DNA from: Pseudomonas yamanorum
GTDB taxonomy: Bacteria > Pseudomonadota > Gammaproteobacteria > Pseudomonadales > Pseudomonadaceae
NCBI RefSeq assembly: GCF_013386765.1
Contig: NZ_JACARE010000008.1
Location: 1 to 42,066 of the forward strand
Direction of reading: 5' to 3'
Length of the DNA: 42,066 nucleotides
Shown: positions 1-10,027 of the stretch, in pieces
Layout: every line of letters begins with the position of its first letter
Numbering within the stretch: position 1 is the first letter of the stretch
Position numbers and translations under genes: made by a program
The notes under the pieces: model-generated
What the model was told of the DNA's origin: nothing
Databases searched by the model: none
Seen by the model: only the letters and a program-made list of their open reading frames with translations

Positions 1-56
1 TTTTGTTTTTGGGCGGTCGAAAAGTACGGGCGCGCAACGCATCAAGCGTGTCTCGC

Positions 57-88
57 TTGCAGCCTGCAACTGCCTTCAATGCTAAAGT
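57..88 (+). promoter_or_regulatory. possible weak promoter upstream of recC
   Basis: A TTGCAG hexamer (57-62) lies 18 bp before GCTAAA (81-86), about 38 bp ahead of the recC start. The match to a sigma-70 promoter is poor and this is only a guess. The rest of the first 124 bases shows no gene or clear structure. Confidence 0.2.
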
Positions 89-124
89 CCATCCCTCGAT
101 TTTGCTTTTCCCAAGGAAGCCGTT

Positions 125-3100
125 ATGCCGGATGCGACGTCCCTCAGTGCTGGATTCATGGTGGTTCACGGCAACCGCCTGGATGAACTGCGCAGCCTGG
201 TTGTCAGTTGGATGCGTCGTTACCCACTGGCTCCCCTGGAAAACGAAATCGCCTTGGTACAAAGCAACGGCATTGCCCAATGGCTCAAACTGGCGCTGGC
301 CGAAGACCCTGAAGATGACGACATGGGCGGTTGCGGTATCGCCGCGGCCATCGACGTGCAACTCCCCGGCAGCTTCATGTGGCAGCTCTATCGAATGGTC
401 CTGGGTAAAGATGAAATCCCGCCCAAGTCCCTGCTCGATAAAGCCCCGCTGACCTGGCGCCTCATGCGCCTGCTCCCGGAGCTGATCGATCAGCCCCACT
501 TCGAACCCCTGCAACGCTTTCTGACCCACGATACGGATCTGCGCAAACGCTACCAACTGGCAGAGCGTCTCGCCGACCTGTTTGACCAATACCAGGTCTA
601 CCGTGCTGACTGGCTGGAAGACTGGGCCGCCGGCCGCCACCAATTGCGCAACGGCCGAGGCGAATCAAAACCCTTGAGCCCGGCCAACTGCTGGCAAGCC
701 GAACTATGGCGTGCCCTGTTGCTGGACGTCGGGGAGGAGGGCATGGCCCAGAGTCGTGCCGGTGTTCACCAACGCTTTATCGAGCGCATCAACACCCTGG
801 AACAAGCGCCCGCGGGCCTGCCTTCCCGAGTGATCGTGTTCGGCATTTCATCCCTGCCAGCCCAAGCCCTGGAAGCGCTGGCTGGCCTGGCTCGTTTCAG
901 CCAGGTCCTGTTGTGCGTGCACAACCCATGTCGCCACCACTGGTCCGACATCGTCGCCGACAAAGACCTGCTCCGGAACGAATACAAACGCCAGGCCCGC
1001 AAAGCCGGAATGCCGGTCACCATCGACCCGCAAACCCTGCACCAGCATGCCCATCCGCTGCTCGCTGCCTGGGGCAAACAAGGTCGCGACTACATCAACC
1101 TGCTGGACAGCTACGACGACCCCAACAGCTACCGCTCGGCATTTCGTGACGGCCGCATCGACCTGTTCAGCGAGAGCGAGCCCACCACCTTGCTCAACCA
1201 GCTCCAGGACGACATCCTCGAACTGCGCCCGCTCAACGAAACCCGAGAACTCTGGCCAAGCGTCGATCTGGAGCACGACACCTCCATCCGCTTCCACATT
1301 GCCCACAGCGCCCAGCGCGAAGTGGAAGTTCTCCACGACCAATTGCTGCAGCGCTTCAGCGCCGACCCCACGCTGCGCCCACGGGACATCATCGTCATGG
1401 TTCCCGACGTCGACAGCTACGCGCCGCACATTCGCGCTGTATTCGGCCAGCTTGAAAGAAGCGACCTACGCTTCATCCCGTTCACGCTCACAGACCAAGG
1501 CCAGCGCGGCCGTGACCCATTGCTGATCGCCGTCGAGCACCTGCTCAAGCTCCCCGACAGCCGCTTCCCGGTCAGCGAAATCCTTGACCTGCTCGACGTC
1601 CCGGCCTTGCGCGAACGTTTCGCCATCAAGGAGCGCGACCTGCCGACCCTGCACCGCTGGATCGAAGGCGCCGGTATCCGTTGGGGCCTCAATGCCGAAC
1701 AGCGCGCGGGTCTTGGCTTACCCCATGAGCTGGAGCAAAACAGCTGGCGTTTCGGCCTGCGCCGCATGCTCCTGGGCTACGCCGTCGGCACAGGTTCTGC
1801 CTGCGACGGCATCGAGCCTTACGATGAAATCGGCGGCCTCGACGCCGCATTGATCGGCCCGCTGGTTGCACTGCTCGATGCGCTGCACGACGCCCACCAG
1901 GCACTGTCACAACCAGCCGCGCCGCAAGAGTGGGGCGAGCGTCTGCAAAACTTGATGCAGCTGTTCTTCCTCCCGAGCAATGAGCACGACGACTACCTAT
2001 TGGGCCAGCTCGAGCAACTGAGAGAAACCTGGCTGGAGACCTGCGAGTCCGTCGGACTGCACGACGAGTTACCTCTCACCGTAGTCCGCGAGGCTTGGTT
2101 GGCGGGCCTCGACCAAGGCCGCCTGTCCCAGCGCTTCCTTGCAGGTGCTGTCAATTTTTGTACCCTGATGCCCATGCGAGCGATCCCGTTCAAGCTGGTG
2201 TGCCTGCTCGGCATGAACGACGGTGATTACCCACGCGCGCAACCACCGCTGGACTTCGACCTGATGGGCAGCGACTACCGCCCAGGCGATCGTTCGCGCC
2301 GCGAAGACGACCGTTACCTGTTGCTCGAAGCGCTGCTTTCGGCACGCGACCAGCTCTACATCAGTTGGGTCGGCCGCAGTATCCGCGACAACAGTGATCG
2401 TCCGGCGTCCGTTCTGATCGGCCAGCTGCGTGACCATATCGCCAGCGGCTGGCACACCACCAGCGGCGTACCACTCCTTGAAGCCACCACCCAGGAACAT
2501 CCGCTCCAACCCTTCAGTGCTCGCTACTTCCATGAAGGTGACGAGCTGTTCAGCTATGCCCGTGAATGGCAGTTGCTCCACGCGACCCCGGAAAACCGGC
2601 TCGATACTGGCAACCTCGCTCCCTACATCCAGGAAGAACCGCTGAGCCTTGGCCAACTGCAGGATTTCCTGCGCAACCCGGTCAAACACTTCTTCAGCCA
2701 GCGTCTGAAAGTGTTCTTTGAAGCCGCCGAAGTCCCGCTGGAAGATGAAGAACCCTTCGTCCTCGACGCACTCCAGCGCTACAGCCTGAGCGACAGTTTG
2801 CTCGCCGCCGCGCTGACCCAACCCGACAACCTCGACGAAGCCCTCAACGCCCAGGCCTTGCGCCTGCAAGGTAGCGGCTTGCTGCCAATGGTCGGTTTCG
2901 GCGAATGCCTGCGCAAAGAACTGATCGAGCCTTTGCCTGATCTGCTGCAACGTTACCAGCAGCTCCTGGCACTCTGGCCCACACCATACACCAGCGCCGA
3001 ACCGATCAGTTTTGAGTATCAAGGCATCCAGCTGGAAGGCTGGATCAGCGGCCTGCACCAGCGCAGCGACGGTGGCTTCCTGAGCGTCACCGCCATCCCC

Positions 3101-3574
3101 AACAGCATCGGTTCGATCAAAACCCGGAAGTGGCACCGCCTGATTCGTCCGTGGGTGAACCACTTGGTGGCCTGTGCTTGCGGACTGCCACTCAGTACCG
3201 GCCTGGTCGCCAGCGACGACACGCTGCTATTGGCCCCGCTGGAGCAAGCCACAGCCCAGGAACTCCTCGGCAACCTGCTGCTCGCCTGGAAAACCGGCAT
3301 GAGTGAACCACTGCCGATTGCCGTTAAAACAGCGTTCGCCTGGCTCGGTCAAACCGACCCTGCCAAAGCCCAAGCCGCCGCCTGCAAGGCCTACGAAGGC
3401 GACGGCCAAACCACCGACGGCGAGCGCCGTGAAAGCCCAGCGCTCACCCGCCAGTTCCCGGACTACGCTGCGCTAATGGCCAGCGAAGAGTTCGAAGGCT
3501 GGTGCGAAACCCTGTATCGACCGTTGATCAATGCCCCCTGGCGATCACTCACCAGCGCGGAGGCCAGCGCATGA
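125..3574 (+). CDS. recC: RecBCD exonuclease V subunit gamma (RecC)
   Basis: RecC is the subunit of the RecBCD helicase-nuclease that splits the DNA duplex and scans the 3' strand for Chi during double-strand break repair in the cytoplasm. The 1149-residue product is about the usual RecC length, and its N-terminal part (VVHGNRLDELRSLV, then NGIAQWLK) is the typical RecC opening. The family has a dead helicase fold, so no working Walker motif is expected and none is obvious. The ATG has an AAGGAAG ribosome site just upstream. The stop overlaps the recB start as ATGA, so the two are probably translationally coupled. Order recC-recB-recD is usual in Pseudomonas. Confidence 0.96.
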   Translation: MPDATSLSAGFMVVHGNRLDELRSLVVSWMRRYPLAPLENEIALVQSNGIAQWLKLALAEDPEDDDMGGCGIAAAIDVQLPGSFMWQLYRMVLGKDEIPPKSLLDKAPLTWRLMRLLPELIDQPHFEPLQRFLTHDTDLRKRYQLAERLADLFDQYQVYRADWLEDWAAGRHQLRNGRGESKPLSPANCWQAELWRALLLDVGEEGMAQSRAGVHQRFIERINTLEQAPAGLPSRVIVFGISSLPAQALEALAGLARFSQVLLCVHNPCRHHWSDIVADKDLLRNEYKRQARKAGMPVTIDPQTLHQHAHPLLAAWGKQGRDYINLLDSYDDPNSYRSAFRDGRIDLFSESEPTTLLNQLQDDILELRPLNETRELWPSVDLEHDTSIRFHIAHSAQREVEVLHDQLLQRFSADPTLRPRDIIVMVPDVDSYAPHIRAVFGQLERSDLRFIPFTLTDQGQRGRDPLLIAVEHLLKLPDSRFPVSEILDLLDVPALRERFAIKERDLPTLHRWIEGAGIRWGLNAEQRAGLGLPHELEQNSWRFGLRRMLLGYAVGTGSACDGIEPYDEIGGLDAALIGPLVALLDALHDAHQALSQPAAPQEWGERLQNLMQLFFLPSNEHDDYLLGQLEQLRETWLETCESVGLHDELPLTVVREAWLAGLDQGRLSQRFLAGAVNFCTLMPMRAIPFKLVCLLGMNDGDYPRAQPPLDFDLMGSDYRPGDRSRREDDRYLLLEALLSARDQLYISWVGRSIRDNSDRPASVLIGQLRDHIASGWHTTSGVPLLEATTQEHPLQPFSARYFHEGDELFSYAREWQLLHATPENRLDTGNLAPYIQEEPLSLGQLQDFLRNPVKHFFSQRLKVFFEAAEVPLEDEEPFVLDALQRYSLSDSLLAAALTQPDNLDEALNAQALRLQGSGLLPMVGFGECLRKELIEPLPDLLQRYQQLLALWPTPYTSAEPISFEYQGIQLEGWISGLHQRSDGGFLSVTAIPNSIGSIKTRKWHRLIRPWVNHLVACACGLPLSTGLVASDDTLLLAPLEQATAQELLGNLLLAWKTGMSEPLPIAVKTAFAWLGQTDPAKAQAAACKAYEGDGQTTDGERRESPALTRQFPDYAALMASEEFEGWCETLYRPLINAPWRSLTSAEASA

Positions 3575-6500
3575 GCGGCACAAAACCCCTGGCCCTGGCT
3601 TTCCCGCTTAAAGGCAGCCAACTGATCGAAGCCAGTGCCGGCACGGGCAAGACCTTCACTATCTCGGCGCTCTATCTGCGCCTGGTACTCGGCCATGGCG
3701 GTGATGAGTCGGGCTTTGGCCGCGAATTGCTGCCGCCGCAAATCCTTGTGGTGACCTTCACCGACGCCGCCACCAAAGAGCTGCGCGAACGCATCCGTAT
3801 CCGCCTGGCAGAAGCCGCGCGTTTTTTTCGCGAAGAAATCGAACAGCCCGATGCGCTGATCGCTGAGCTGCGCGATCAATACAGCCCCGAACAATGGCCC
3901 GGCTGCGCCAATCGCTTGGACATCGCCGCCCAATGGATGGACGAAGCCGCCGTCTCGACCATCCACAGTTGGTGCCAGCGCATGCTGCGCGAACACGCAT
4001 TCGACAGCGGCAGCCTGTTCACCCAGACCCTGGAAACCGACCACAGTGACCTGCTCGGCGAAGTGCTGCGCGACTACTGGCGGTTGTTCTGCTACCCGAT
4101 GCACGACGATGCGCTGAACTGGGTACGCAACAATTGGGGCGGCCCGGCTGCGTTGATGCCACGGGTACGCGCCTTGTTCGGCAGCGAACGGCCCACCGAT
4201 GAAACCCGTGAACCCGCCGAGCTGATCAACGCGTGTTTGCAAGAGCGCCGCCAAGCCCTCGTTTCACTCAAGGCGCCCTGGCTGCAATGGGCAGAAGAAC
4301 TGCGCAATATTTGCCTGCAAGCCGTCGCGGCCAAAGCGGTCGATGGCCGCAAGATGCAAGCCCGTTACTTCGAACCCTGGTTCGAAAAAATCAGCGCTTG
4401 GGCGGCTGACGAATCACTCGAACAACTGGATATCGGTACCGGCTTCACCCGGTTGACGCCCGACGGCATGGCCGAAGCCTGGAAAGGCGAACCGCCGCAG
4501 CATCCAGGTATCGAAGCCATGGCCGGCCTCAAGGCCAGCCTCGACGCCCTGCCAACGCCCGACGCCGCCGTACTGCAACACGCCGCCGGCTGGGTTGGAA
4601 AACGCTTCGAAGAAGAGAAACGCCGTCGCGCTGAAATGGGCTTTGACGACATGCTGATCCGCCTCAACGCCGCTCTGCAGGCCGATGGCGGCGAGCGCCT
4701 GGCCAGTGTGATCCGCGAGCAATTCCCGGTCGCCTTGATCGATGAATTCCAGGACACCGACCCGGTTCAATACAGCATCTTCGACAGCATCTACCGCATC
4801 GAAGAAAACCACCTCGACAGCGGCCTGTTCCTGATCGGCGACCCGAAGCAGGCGATCTATGCGTTCCGTGGCGCCGACATCTACACCTACCTGCGTGCGC
4901 GCCAATCCACCACCGGCCGCCATCACACCCTGGGCACCAACTTCCGTTCGAGCCACGCCATGGTCGAGGCGGTAAACCACGTGTTCCAGCGCGCAGAAAA
5001 AGGTCGCGGCGCGTTCCTGTTTCGCGAACCCGACGGTACGAATCCGGTGCCGTTCCAGTCGGTATTGTCCCAAGGCCGCAAGGAACAACTGCAGGTCAAC
5101 GGTCAGACGTTGCCGGCGCTGAACCTCTGGCATCTGCCCACCGACCAGCCGATCTCCAGCGTGCTCTACCGCCAACAACTGGCCGCGTCCTGTGCCAGTC
5201 AAATTGTCGCCTTGCTCAACGGTGGCCAGCAGGGTACTGCGGGATTCCTGAGCAAAGACGGTAGCTTCAAGGGCGTACTGCCGTCGGACATCGCCATCCT
5301 CGTGCGCGACGGCAAGGAAGCCCAGGCCGTGCGTGGCGAGCTGGCCGCCCGTGGTGTGCGCAGCGTGTACCTCTCCGACAAGGACTCGGTGTTCGCCGCC
5401 CAGGAAGCCCACGACCTGCTGGCCTGGCTCAAGGCCTGCGCCGAGCCGGATGTCGAGCGCCCGCTGCGCGCCGCCCTGGCCTGCATCACCTTGAACCTGT
5501 CACTGCCCGAACTGGAACGTCTGAACCAGGACGAATTGGCGTGGGAAAAGCGCGTGATGCAGTTCCGCGATTACCGCACGATCTGGCGCACCCAAGGCGT
5601 GCTGCCGATGCTGCGCCGCCTGCTGCACGACTTCAAATTGCCGCAAACCCTGATCACCCGCAGCGATGGCGAACGGGTACTGACCAACCTGCTGCACCTC
5701 TCGGAATTGCTGCAACAGGCAGCCGCAGAGCTGGACGGCGAACAGGCACTGATTCGCCACCTGGCCGAACATCTTGCACTCTCCGGGCAGGCCGGCGAAG
5801 AGCAGATCCTGCGGCTGGAAAGCGATGAGCAGTTGGTCAAAGTGGTGACGATCCACAAGTCCAAGGGGCTGGAATACGACCTGGTCTTCCTGCCCTTCAT
5901 CTGCTCGGCAAAACCGGTGGATGGCAGCCGCTTGCCGTTGCATTACCACGACGAAAACGGCAAGTCCCAGGTCAGCCTCAGGCCCACCGCCGAATTGATC
6001 GCCCAAGCTGACGACGAGCGCCTGGCCGAAGACTTGCGGCTGTTCTACGTAGCACTGACCCGTGCCAAACACGCCTGCTGGCTGGGGATCGCCGACCTGA
6101 AACGCGGCAATAACAACAGCTCGGTGTTGCACCTGTCGGCCCTGGGCTACTTGCTCGGCGGCGGCGCTTCACTTGGCGAATCCGCCGGCTTGGCCCGTTG
6201 GCTGCTCGACTTACAGGATGGTTGCCCCGCGCTGCATTACGCAGAAATACCCGAAGCCGACGCGGTCGTGTTTCATCCGCCGCGCAACGAAGCCACCTTG
6301 CTCGCGCCGCTGCTGCCCAAGCGCAAGGCGGCAGAAAACTGGTGGATCGCCTCCTACAGCGCCCTGCGTATCGGCGAAAGCATGAGTGCAGCGAGCCTGG
6401 AAGCGCCGGAAAGCCCACAGGCGCAGAAGCTGTTCGATGACGAACGCCTCGACCCGGATGCACCGCGTGAAGTGCCGGCTTCCGGTGGTGATATTCACCG

Positions 6501-7248
6501 TTTCCCACGCGGGCCGAACCCCGGCACCTTCCTCCATGGCCTGTTGGAATGGGCGGGCGGCGAAGGCTTCAACGTGACTCCCGAAGCCATCGAAGATGCA
6601 GTCGCCCGGCGCTGCAACCGACGTGGCTGGGAAGGCTGGATCGACACGCTGTCCGGTTGGCTTGGGCACTTGTTGCAGGCCCGGCTGCCCTTGGGCAACG
6701 GGCAGGTGGCCCTCAGCGAATTGCAGCAGTACCAGATCGAAATGGAGTTCTGGTTCGCCAGCCACAAAGTCGACGTCCTCGCGCTCGACAAACTGGTGTG
6801 CCAGCACACTCACAACGGCGTATCCCGTGTGGCCGCCGAGCCGGTGTTGCTCAACGGCATGTTCAAGGGCTTTATCGACCTGACCTTCGAACATGAAGGC
6901 CGCTACTACGTGGCCGATTACAAATCCAACTGGCTCGGCCCTGATGATTCGGCCTACACACAACAGGCCATGGAACTGTCGATCCTCGATCATCGTTACG
7001 ACCTGCAATATGTCCTTTACCTGCTGGCCCTGCATCGCCAGCTCAAGGCTCGATTGCCGGATTACGACTACGACCGCCACATCGGCGGCGCCTTGTACCT
7101 GTTCCTGCGCGGCACCCATTCTGCGAGCCAGGGCGCGTATTTCACCCGTCCGCCTCGTGAATTGATCGAAAGCCTGGACCTGCTGTTCCAGGGCAAACCG
7201 CTACCACCCAAGGCCGAACCCGCGTGGGAACAAGGAGTGTTGCTATGA
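3571..7248 (+). CDS. recB: RecBCD exonuclease V subunit beta (RecB)
   Basis: RecB is the 3'-5' helicase and only nuclease of RecBCD. The 1225-residue protein begins with the UvrD-type Walker A loop ASAGTGKT at residues 21-28, has a Walker B/DExx-like LIDEFQDTDPVQ segment near residue 390, and ends in the PD-(D/E)XK nuclease domain, where ADYK carries D1116 and K1118, equivalent to E. coli D1080 and K1082. An upstream in-frame ATG exists at 3502 inside recC, but the start at 3571 gives the standard N-terminus and the ATGA overlap with recC. The stop overlaps recD in the same way. All catalytic motifs I looked for are present. Confidence 0.96.
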   Translation: MSGTKPLALAFPLKGSQLIEASAGTGKTFTISALYLRLVLGHGGDESGFGRELLPPQILVVTFTDAATKELRERIRIRLAEAARFFREEIEQPDALIAELRDQYSPEQWPGCANRLDIAAQWMDEAAVSTIHSWCQRMLREHAFDSGSLFTQTLETDHSDLLGEVLRDYWRLFCYPMHDDALNWVRNNWGGPAALMPRVRALFGSERPTDETREPAELINACLQERRQALVSLKAPWLQWAEELRNICLQAVAAKAVDGRKMQARYFEPWFEKISAWAADESLEQLDIGTGFTRLTPDGMAEAWKGEPPQHPGIEAMAGLKASLDALPTPDAAVLQHAAGWVGKRFEEEKRRRAEMGFDDMLIRLNAALQADGGERLASVIREQFPVALIDEFQDTDPVQYSIFDSIYRIEENHLDSGLFLIGDPKQAIYAFRGADIYTYLRARQSTTGRHHTLGTNFRSSHAMVEAVNHVFQRAEKGRGAFLFREPDGTNPVPFQSVLSQGRKEQLQVNGQTLPALNLWHLPTDQPISSVLYRQQLAASCASQIVALLNGGQQGTAGFLSKDGSFKGVLPSDIAILVRDGKEAQAVRGELAARGVRSVYLSDKDSVFAAQEAHDLLAWLKACAEPDVERPLRAALACITLNLSLPELERLNQDELAWEKRVMQFRDYRTIWRTQGVLPMLRRLLHDFKLPQTLITRSDGERVLTNLLHLSELLQQAAAELDGEQALIRHLAEHLALSGQAGEEQILRLESDEQLVKVVTIHKSKGLEYDLVFLPFICSAKPVDGSRLPLHYHDENGKSQVSLRPTAELIAQADDERLAEDLRLFYVALTRAKHACWLGIADLKRGNNNSSVLHLSALGYLLGGGASLGESAGLARWLLDLQDGCPALHYAEIPEADAVVFHPPRNEATLLAPLLPKRKAAENWWIASYSALRIGESMSAASLEAPESPQAQKLFDDERLDPDAPREVPASGGDIHRFPRGPNPGTFLHGLLEWAGGEGFNVTPEAIEDAVARRCNRRGWEGWIDTLSGWLGHLLQARLPLGNGQVALSELQQYQIEMEFWFASHKVDVLALDKLVCQHTHNGVSRVAAEPVLLNGMFKGFIDLTFEHEGRYYVADYKSNWLGPDDSAYTQQAMELSILDHRYDLQYVLYLLALHRQLKARLPDYDYDRHIGGALYLFLRGTHSASQGAYFTRPPRELIESLDLLFQGKPLPPKAEPAWEQGVLL

Positions 7249-9296
7249 GCCTGTCGCCGTTACCGCTTGAGGACCTGACGCCCCTCAGCCGCGCCGCCGA
7301 TCTGGTGCAGTTGCTCGATCTCTGGGTGCAGCGCGGATGGTTGCGTGCGCTGGATAAAGCCTTCGTCGGCTTCCTCCACGAACTCGATCCCCAGGCCGAC
7401 CCCTTGGTGCTGTTGGCCGCTGCCTTGACCAGCCACCAACTGGGCCACGGCCATGTGTGCCTGGACCTGTTCGAAACCCTCAAGGCCCCGGATTTTGCCC
7501 TGTCGCTGCCGCCTGAAGGCGATGTGCAAACCGGCGCCATGCTGCTGCCTTCGCAATTGCTTGAAGGCCTGGACGGCGCTCATTGGTGCCACGCCCTGGC
7601 CGCCAGCCGCCTGGTGGCACTGGCCGTCGACGGCAGCGAAGACGCGCAAAGCCGACCACTGGTGCTGTCGGACAAACGCCTGTACTTGCGCCGCTACTGG
7701 ACCTACGAGCGGCGCATTGACACCGCTCTGCGCCTGCGACTCGCCACCCGCGAGAGCGTTGCCGATGATCTGCCCGAACGCCTGAATCGCCTGTTCGACC
7801 AGGCCCCGCCGGATGGGGTTGTCGACTGGCAGAAACTCGCTTGTGCCTTGGCCACCCGCGGTGCATTCAGCATCGTCACCGGCGGCCCTGGCACTGGCAA
7901 GACCACCACCGTGGTGCGCTTGCTCGCGTTGTTGCAGGCACCCGCCGTGGAAGCGGGCAGCGCGTTGCGCATTCGTCTGGCTGCGCCCACCGGCAAGGCG
8001 GCCGCGCGCTTGACTGAGTCCATCAGCCAGCAAGTGCTGTCGCTGAAAGTGCCTGATGCAGTGAAGGAAAAAATCCCGACCCAGGTCACCACTGTCCACC
8101 GTTTGCTGGGCAGTCGCCCCGGCACCCGGCACTTCCGGCATCACCTCGGCAATCCGTTGCCCCTGGATGTGCTGGTGGTGGACGAAGCCTCGATGATCGA
8201 CCTGGAAATGATGGCCAACCTGCTGGACGCCTTGCCGCCTCACGCCCGTCTGGTGCTGCTGGGTGACAAGGACCAGTTGGCCTCGGTTGAGGCGGGCGCG
8301 GTGCTGGGGGATTTGTGCCGTGACGCCGAAGCCGGTTTCTACAGCCCGCAAACCCGCCAGTGGCTGCAACAGGTCAGCGGCGAAGACCTCGGCGCCAGCG
8401 GCCTGCAGGAAGACCTCGACGGCAGCCATCCCTTGGCGCAACAAGTCGTGATGCTGCGTTACTCGCGACGGTTTGGCGAAGGCAGCGGCATTGGCCAACT
8501 GGCCCGCTGGGTCAACCAGCAAAACGCCGAACAGGCTCGCAAACTGCTGGCGGCCCGCAGCCATGCCGACCTGTTTTGCGTCAGCCTCAAGGGTGAGCAC
8601 GACCATGCCCTGGAGCGCCTGGTGCTGGATGGTCACGGCGACGGTGCCCATGGCTATCGCTATTACCTGAAGTTGTTACAGACCGCGCGTCCGGCCCTCG
8701 ACACTCCTCGGGATGACGAAGCCTGGACCCTCTGGGCGCAAAGGCTGCTCAAAGCCTTCGATGCCTTCCAGCTGCTTTGCGCCGTGCGCAAGGGGCCGTG
8801 GGGTGTCGAGGGCTTGAACCTGCGCATCACCGCCGCGCTGCTCAAGGCCCGGCTGATCGACAGCGACCAGCAATGGTACGAAGGCCGCCCGGTATTGATG
8901 ACCCGCAACGATTACGGCCTGGGCCTGATGAACGGCGATATCGGCATTGCCCTGAAGCTGCCCGAAAGCGATGGCGGGCCGCAGGTGCTGCGCGTCGCGT
9001 TTCCACGCAACGATGGCCAGGGCGGTGTGCGTTTTGTGCTGCCCAGCCGGCTCAATGATGTGGAAACCGTGTACGCGATGACGGTGCACAAATCCCAGGG
9101 TTCTGAATTCACCCATACCGCGCTGATCCTGCCGGACGCCTTGAACCCGGTGCTCACCAAAGAGTTGATCTACACCGGTATCACCCGCGCCAAGGACTGG
9201 TTCAGCCTGATCGAACCCCGGGGCGGCGTGTTTGAAGAAGCGGTGCGGCGCAAGGTGAAGCGCTTGAGCGGGCTTATGCTTGAACTGGGTGCTTGA
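7245..9296 (+). CDS. recD: RecBCD exonuclease V subunit alpha (RecD)
   Basis: RecD is the 5'-3' superfamily 1B helicase of RecBCD, the fast motor that pulls the 5' strand. The 683-residue product has an N-terminal RecB-binding region, Walker A GGPGTGKT at residues 213-220, Walker B LVVDEASMID near residue 316, and late helicase motifs including AMTVHKSQGSEF. The ATG at 7245 overlaps the recB stop as ATGA and has GGAG upstream; an earlier in-frame ATG at 7224 lies inside recB and is less likely. It is the last gene of the operon. About 160 bp of AT-richer DNA separates it from yfiR. Confidence 0.96.
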   Translation: MSLSPLPLEDLTPLSRAADLVQLLDLWVQRGWLRALDKAFVGFLHELDPQADPLVLLAAALTSHQLGHGHVCLDLFETLKAPDFALSLPPEGDVQTGAMLLPSQLLEGLDGAHWCHALAASRLVALAVDGSEDAQSRPLVLSDKRLYLRRYWTYERRIDTALRLRLATRESVADDLPERLNRLFDQAPPDGVVDWQKLACALATRGAFSIVTGGPGTGKTTTVVRLLALLQAPAVEAGSALRIRLAAPTGKAAARLTESISQQVLSLKVPDAVKEKIPTQVTTVHRLLGSRPGTRHFRHHLGNPLPLDVLVVDEASMIDLEMMANLLDALPPHARLVLLGDKDQLASVEAGAVLGDLCRDAEAGFYSPQTRQWLQQVSGEDLGASGLQEDLDGSHPLAQQVVMLRYSRRFGEGSGIGQLARWVNQQNAEQARKLLAARSHADLFCVSLKGEHDHALERLVLDGHGDGAHGYRYYLKLLQTARPALDTPRDDEAWTLWAQRLLKAFDAFQLLCAVRKGPWGVEGLNLRITAALLKARLIDSDQQWYEGRPVLMTRNDYGLGLMNGDIGIALKLPESDGGPQVLRVAFPRNDGQGGVRFVLPSRLNDVETVYAMTVHKSQGSEFTHTALILPDALNPVLTKELIYTGITRAKDWFSLIEPRGGVFEEAVRRKVKRLSGLMLELGA

Positions 9297-9457
9297 TCAT
9301 TAAATAAGCTGACCGATGGGTTATCTAAATTTTCTGATCCATATGTGTGATTTTTCTTAATAAAATGTCGGAATCCTCCTAGGTGTCGCCTCGGGGGTTT
9401 TCCGCCGTTGTGCTATCGTTGCGGCATCATCCAAAGAAGATCAAAGAGAATCGCTGC

Positions 9458-10027
9458 ATGAACGTGGCTGTCTCGCCCACAGAGCGAAGTTTGAGCTGGA
9501 GACGCATGCTGCTGTTGGCGCTTCTGTGGATATTCACGCCTCTCGCTTTTGCCCAGCCACCTGCCGGCATGGCCGATCAACGGGCCAAGGCCGTCACCCA
9601 GGTGGTCCTGGGCATTCTCAGTTACGCCCGCTGGCCGGTAGAGCCCGCGCAATTGCGCCTGTGCATCGTCGGGCCGACCCAATACACCGATGACCTGGTC
9701 AAAGGCACCACCCAGGCTACCGGCCGTCCGGTGGTGGTGCAGCGTTTACTGGCCAACCATCCGGACATCGCCAATGCTTGCGACGCGGTGTACATCGGCC
9801 AATTGACCAGCGATGAGCGTAGCCGTCTGTTTGCGGCCTTGATCGGCCATCCGGTGCTCAGCATCAGCGAAGGCGGCGACCAATGCACCGTGGGCAGCCT
9901 GTTCTGCCTGCGTGTGGCCGATGAGCAGGTGTCGTTCGAGGTCAACCTCGACTCCGTTGCCCGCAGCGGTGTGCGTATTCATCCAAGCGTACTGCAACTG
10001 TCCCGCCGTCGAGCGCCAGGGTCATGA
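9458..10027 (+). CDS. yfiR: YfiR-type periplasmic repressor of diguanylate cyclase YfiN
   Basis: YfiR is a small periplasmic protein that binds the periplasmic domain of YfiN and holds the cyclase off; redox or envelope stress releases it. The 189-residue product has a Sec signal peptide with probable cleavage after A32, and the DUF4154-type fold. Cysteines C69, C108, C143 and C150 have the same spacing as the two disulfide pairs of P. aeruginosa YfiR (C71-C110 and C145-C152). The ATG at 9458 follows AAAGAGAA; an ATG at 9383 would add an odd leader. The stop overlaps yfiN as ATGA. Operon order matches yfiRNB (tpbB locus) of P. aeruginosa. Confidence 0.9.
   Translation: MNVAVSPTERSLSWRRMLLLALLWIFTPLAFAQPPAGMADQRAKAVTQVVLGILSYARWPVEPAQLRLCIVGPTQYTDDLVKGTTQATGRPVVVQRLLANHPDIANACDAVYIGQLTSDERSRLFAALIGHPVLSISEGGDQCTVGSLFCLRVADEQVSFEVNLDSVARSGVRIHPSVLQLSRRRAPGS

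Noticed and set aside
2069..3163. 364-codon minus-strand frame inside recC
   Set aside because: Antisense shadow of a well-conserved gene, with no supporting start or family match.
9297..9457. Strong promoter or sRNA in the recD-yfiR gap
   Set aside because: The stretch is AT-richer with a TAATAA, but I could not find a matching -35 box or stable fold to support a specific call.
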